From: DAOTVS01 sp034436375
GTDB taxonomy: Bacteria; Chloroflexota; Anaerolineae; SpSt-313
Assembly: GCA_034436375.1 (NCBI GenBank)
Contig: DAOTVS010000186.1
Location: 1-7,312, forward strand
Direction: 5' to 3'
DNA: 7,312 nt
Part shown: piece by piece, positions 5,679-7,312 of the stretch
Numbering within the stretch: position 1 is the stretch's first letter
How the letters are laid out: each line of letters begins with the position of its first letter
Made by a program: the position numbers and the translations under genes
Notes under the pieces: generated by a model
The model's database searches: none
The model's input: the letters and a program-made list of their open reading frames with translations, nothing else
Told to the model about the DNA's origin: nothing

Positions 5679-7312
5679 ATGGTTGAGAAGAAACTATCCC
5701 CACAAGACCGGCCTACGCCGGAACGGCCTGCCTATTTCTCCATGGAGGCTAATGAGGTCCTCGCCTGTCTCAGGACCAGTGCGAGTGGCCTGACCAGCGA
5801 GGAGGCTGCGCGGCGGCAACAGCAATATGGCCCGAATGTGATCCGGGAGGAGCGCGGCACGCCCCTGTGGCGCAAGTTTGTCGCCAACCTGACCAACTTT
5901 TTTGCCATTCTGCTCTGGGTTGCCTCAGCGCTATCTTTTCTGACGGGCGCGGTCGAGTCGGGCGTAGCCATCATCGCCGTGATCATCGTCAATGCCATCT
6001 TTAGCTTCTGGCAGGAGTATCGCGCCGAGCAGGCAACGACGGCGCTCAAGAGGCTGCTGCCTGCCTATGCCCGGGTGCGCCGCGATAGCCAGGAAGCCCG
6101 GATTCTGGCTGTTGACCTCGTGCCTGGGGATATCCTGTTGCTTGAAGAGGGAGACAACATCTCCGCCGATGCGCGCCTGCTCCGAGAAGCGGACCTGCGC
6201 ACCGACAACTCGACGCTGACCGGGGAATCGGAGCCGGTGCGCAAGCTGGCTGACCCTGTGCTGCAAGAGGGGTTGACCTGGACGCAGATGCCCAACCTGA
6301 TCTTCGCTGGCACCAGCGTCAGCTCGGGAACGGGCGAGGCCGTCGTTCTGGCCACGGGCATGGATACCGAGTTGGGCCATATCGCGCACCTGACTCAGTC
6401 GGTCAAGGCTGAGCTTTCGCCCCTGCAGATTCAGATTGGCAAGGTAGCGGCCACGGTTACCCAGCTCTCTTCGCTGATGGGTGTGGTCTTTTTCCTGATC
6501 GGGAGCCTGTTTGCGCACCTGAGCCTGCGCGATGGCGCTATCTTTGCGATCGGCATCGTGCTGGCCAACGTGCCGGAAGGGCTGCTGCCGACCGTGACCC
6601 TGGCCCTGGCCAGCGGTGTGCAGCGGCTGGCGAAACGGCATGCCCTGGTCAAGAAGCTCTCTTCGGTTGAGACGCTGGGGGCCGCGACCGTCATCTGCAC
6701 CGACAAGACGGGTACGCTGACTCAGAACGAGATGACGGTACGTGAGGCCTGGGTCGGTGGGCGCGCCTATCAGTACACCGGTGTGGGCTATGAGCCCAAG
6801 GGTGAGCTGACGATGAACGGGCGGCCTGTGGCCGCCGACGATGATATGCGCCAGCTTTTGCGTGCGGCAACGTTCTGCAACAACTCGCGCCTGTTGCCCC
6901 CTGACAGCACTAATGCGCAGGGGGAGGCTGGCCGCTGGCATATCCTGGGTGACCCGACGGAGGCGGCCCTGCTGGCGGCAGCCCCCAAGGCCGGCTTTGA
7001 TATCGACCGTGAGTTGGCCGCGCTGCCGCGCGTGCATACCCTGCCTTTCGAATCGCGCCGCAAACGCATGTCGACAGTGCATCAGGCGCCGGGAGGTTGG
7101 GCGGGTGTGGAGCCTTCCCTGCTCGTATTCACCAAAGGGGCGCCGCGTGAGGTGCTCGACTGCTGCACGCAGATCCTGATGGGCGGCGAGGTCCGTCCGC
7201 TGACGGATGCCGACCGGCGGGCGATCGTGAGCGCTAACGACCACTATGCACGGGCAGGCCTGCGTGTGCTGGCGATGGCGACTCGCGAACTGGCTGCCCG
7301 CCCCGAGATCTA
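5679..7312 (+). CDS. P-type II cation-transporting ATPase (3' partial)
   Basis: An ion pump of the cytoplasmic membrane; the reading frame is open from the ATG at 5679 to the window edge (544 codons), about 60% of a typical 900-residue pump. In order: the N-terminal cation-ATPase domain (about 20-65, SGLTSEEAARRQQQYGPN); M1 (about 74-92) and M2 (about 95-111); the actuator domain with TGES (181-184); M3 (about 265-281); M4 with the ion-site motif NVPEGLLPTVT (297-307); the phosphorylation motif DKTGTLT with Asp342; the nucleotide-binding domain with GDPTEAALL (424-432), FESRRKRMSTV and the Lys486 motif TKGAP. The NVPEGLL form resembles Na+/K+-ATPases (type IIC) more than Ca2+ pumps (AIPEGLP), but the ion cannot be fixed without M5-M6, which lie beyond the edge. 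No Shine-Dalgarno sequence suits the ATG at 5679 or the next in-frame ATG at 5742. The strong promoter ending at 5670 supports 5679 read from a leaderless transcript. Confidence 0.93.
   Translation, partial: MVEKKLSPQDRPTPERPAYFSMEANEVLACLRTSASGLTSEEAARRQQQYGPNVIREERGTPLWRKFVANLTNFFAILLWVASALSFLTGAVESGVAIIAVIIVNAIFSFWQEYRAEQATTALKRLLPAYARVRRDSQEARILAVDLVPGDILLLEEGDNISADARLLREADLRTDNSTLTGESEPVRKLADPVLQEGLTWTQMPNLIFAGTSVSSGTGEAVVLATGMDTELGHIAHLTQSVKAELSPLQIQIGKVAATVTQLSSLMGVVFFLIGSLFAHLSLRDGAIFAIGIVLANVPEGLLPTVTLALASGVQRLAKRHALVKKLSSVETLGAATVICTDKTGTLTQNEMTVREAWVGGRAYQYTGVGYEPKGELTMNGRPVAADDDMRQLLRAATFCNNSRLLPPDSTNAQGEAGRWHILGDPTEAALLAAAPKAGFDIDRELAALPRVHTLPFESRRKRMSTVHQAPGGWAGVEPSLLVFTKGAPREVLDCCTQILMGGEVRPLTDADRRAIVSANDHYARAGLRVLAMATRELAARPEI

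Noticed and set aside
5742..5744. Alternative start (Met22) for the P-type ATPase
   Set aside because: It has no Shine-Dalgarno sequence, and the strong promoter is placed exactly for the ATG at 5679; it stays possible but is less likely.
5931..7244. Long open frame (437 codons) on the minus strand across the P-type ATPase
   Set aside because: It is antisense to a frame with all P-type ATPase motifs; its translation is rich in Arg, His and Gln with no recognisable domain, as expected for a shadow frame in GC-rich coding DNA.

Overview
The window is high-GC bacterial DNA with four protein families of core or accessory metabolism and no phage, CRISPR, tRNA or rRNA signal that I can see. The protein styles and the intergenic repeats resemble what is common in Chloroflexota (Anaerolineae/Caldilineae-like) genomes. 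The repeats are a 24-nt motif with the core TCCTGAGCGAAGCCGAAGGG and a tandem CGCAGATGAA/CGCGGATGAA array. The phylum assignment is an inference and would need a database search.

Layout, left to right. (1) Positions 1-2818, plus strand: a two-gene KdpD/KdpE two-component system. The sensor kinase is cut at its 5' end by the window edge and overlaps the response-regulator start by 4 bp (ATGA). (2) Positions 2819-3059: a repeat-rich intergenic region between convergent genes. It holds the 24-nt motif, a 3 x 10-bp tandem repeat and a large imperfect inverted repeat with 27-nt arms. (3) Positions 3060-4496, minus strand: a four-carbon acid sugar kinase family protein (formerly DUF1537). (4) Positions 4497-4822: a divergent intergenic region with a good sigma70-type promoter for the next gene. 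(5) Positions 4823-5557, plus strand: an MBL-fold (UPF0173/UlaG-like) metal-dependent hydrolase with a lipoprotein signal peptide. (6) Positions 5558-5678: a short gap with a GC-rich hairpin and a near-consensus promoter (TTGACA-16-TATTAT). (7) Positions 5679 to the window end, plus strand: the first 544 codons of a P-type II cation ATPase. It has a Na+/K+-ATPase-like NVPEGLL motif in M4, and it appears to be transcribed with almost no 5' leader.

How they work together: KdpDE is the classical K+-limitation/turgor regulator of the kdpFABC P-type K+ pump. No kdpFABC gene is present here, and an upstream location outside the window is likely but unseen. A second, unrelated P-type cation pump lies about 2.9 kb downstream with its own promoter, so a shared ion-homeostasis role is only a suggestion. 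The sugar-acid kinase and the lipoprotein hydrolase look like independent single-gene units. I did not find a clearly new multi-gene system. The most unusual points are the near-leaderless P-type ATPase promoter, the structured inverted repeat at 2924-3040, the extended ATP lid of KdpD and the exported form of a usually cytoplasmic hydrolase family.
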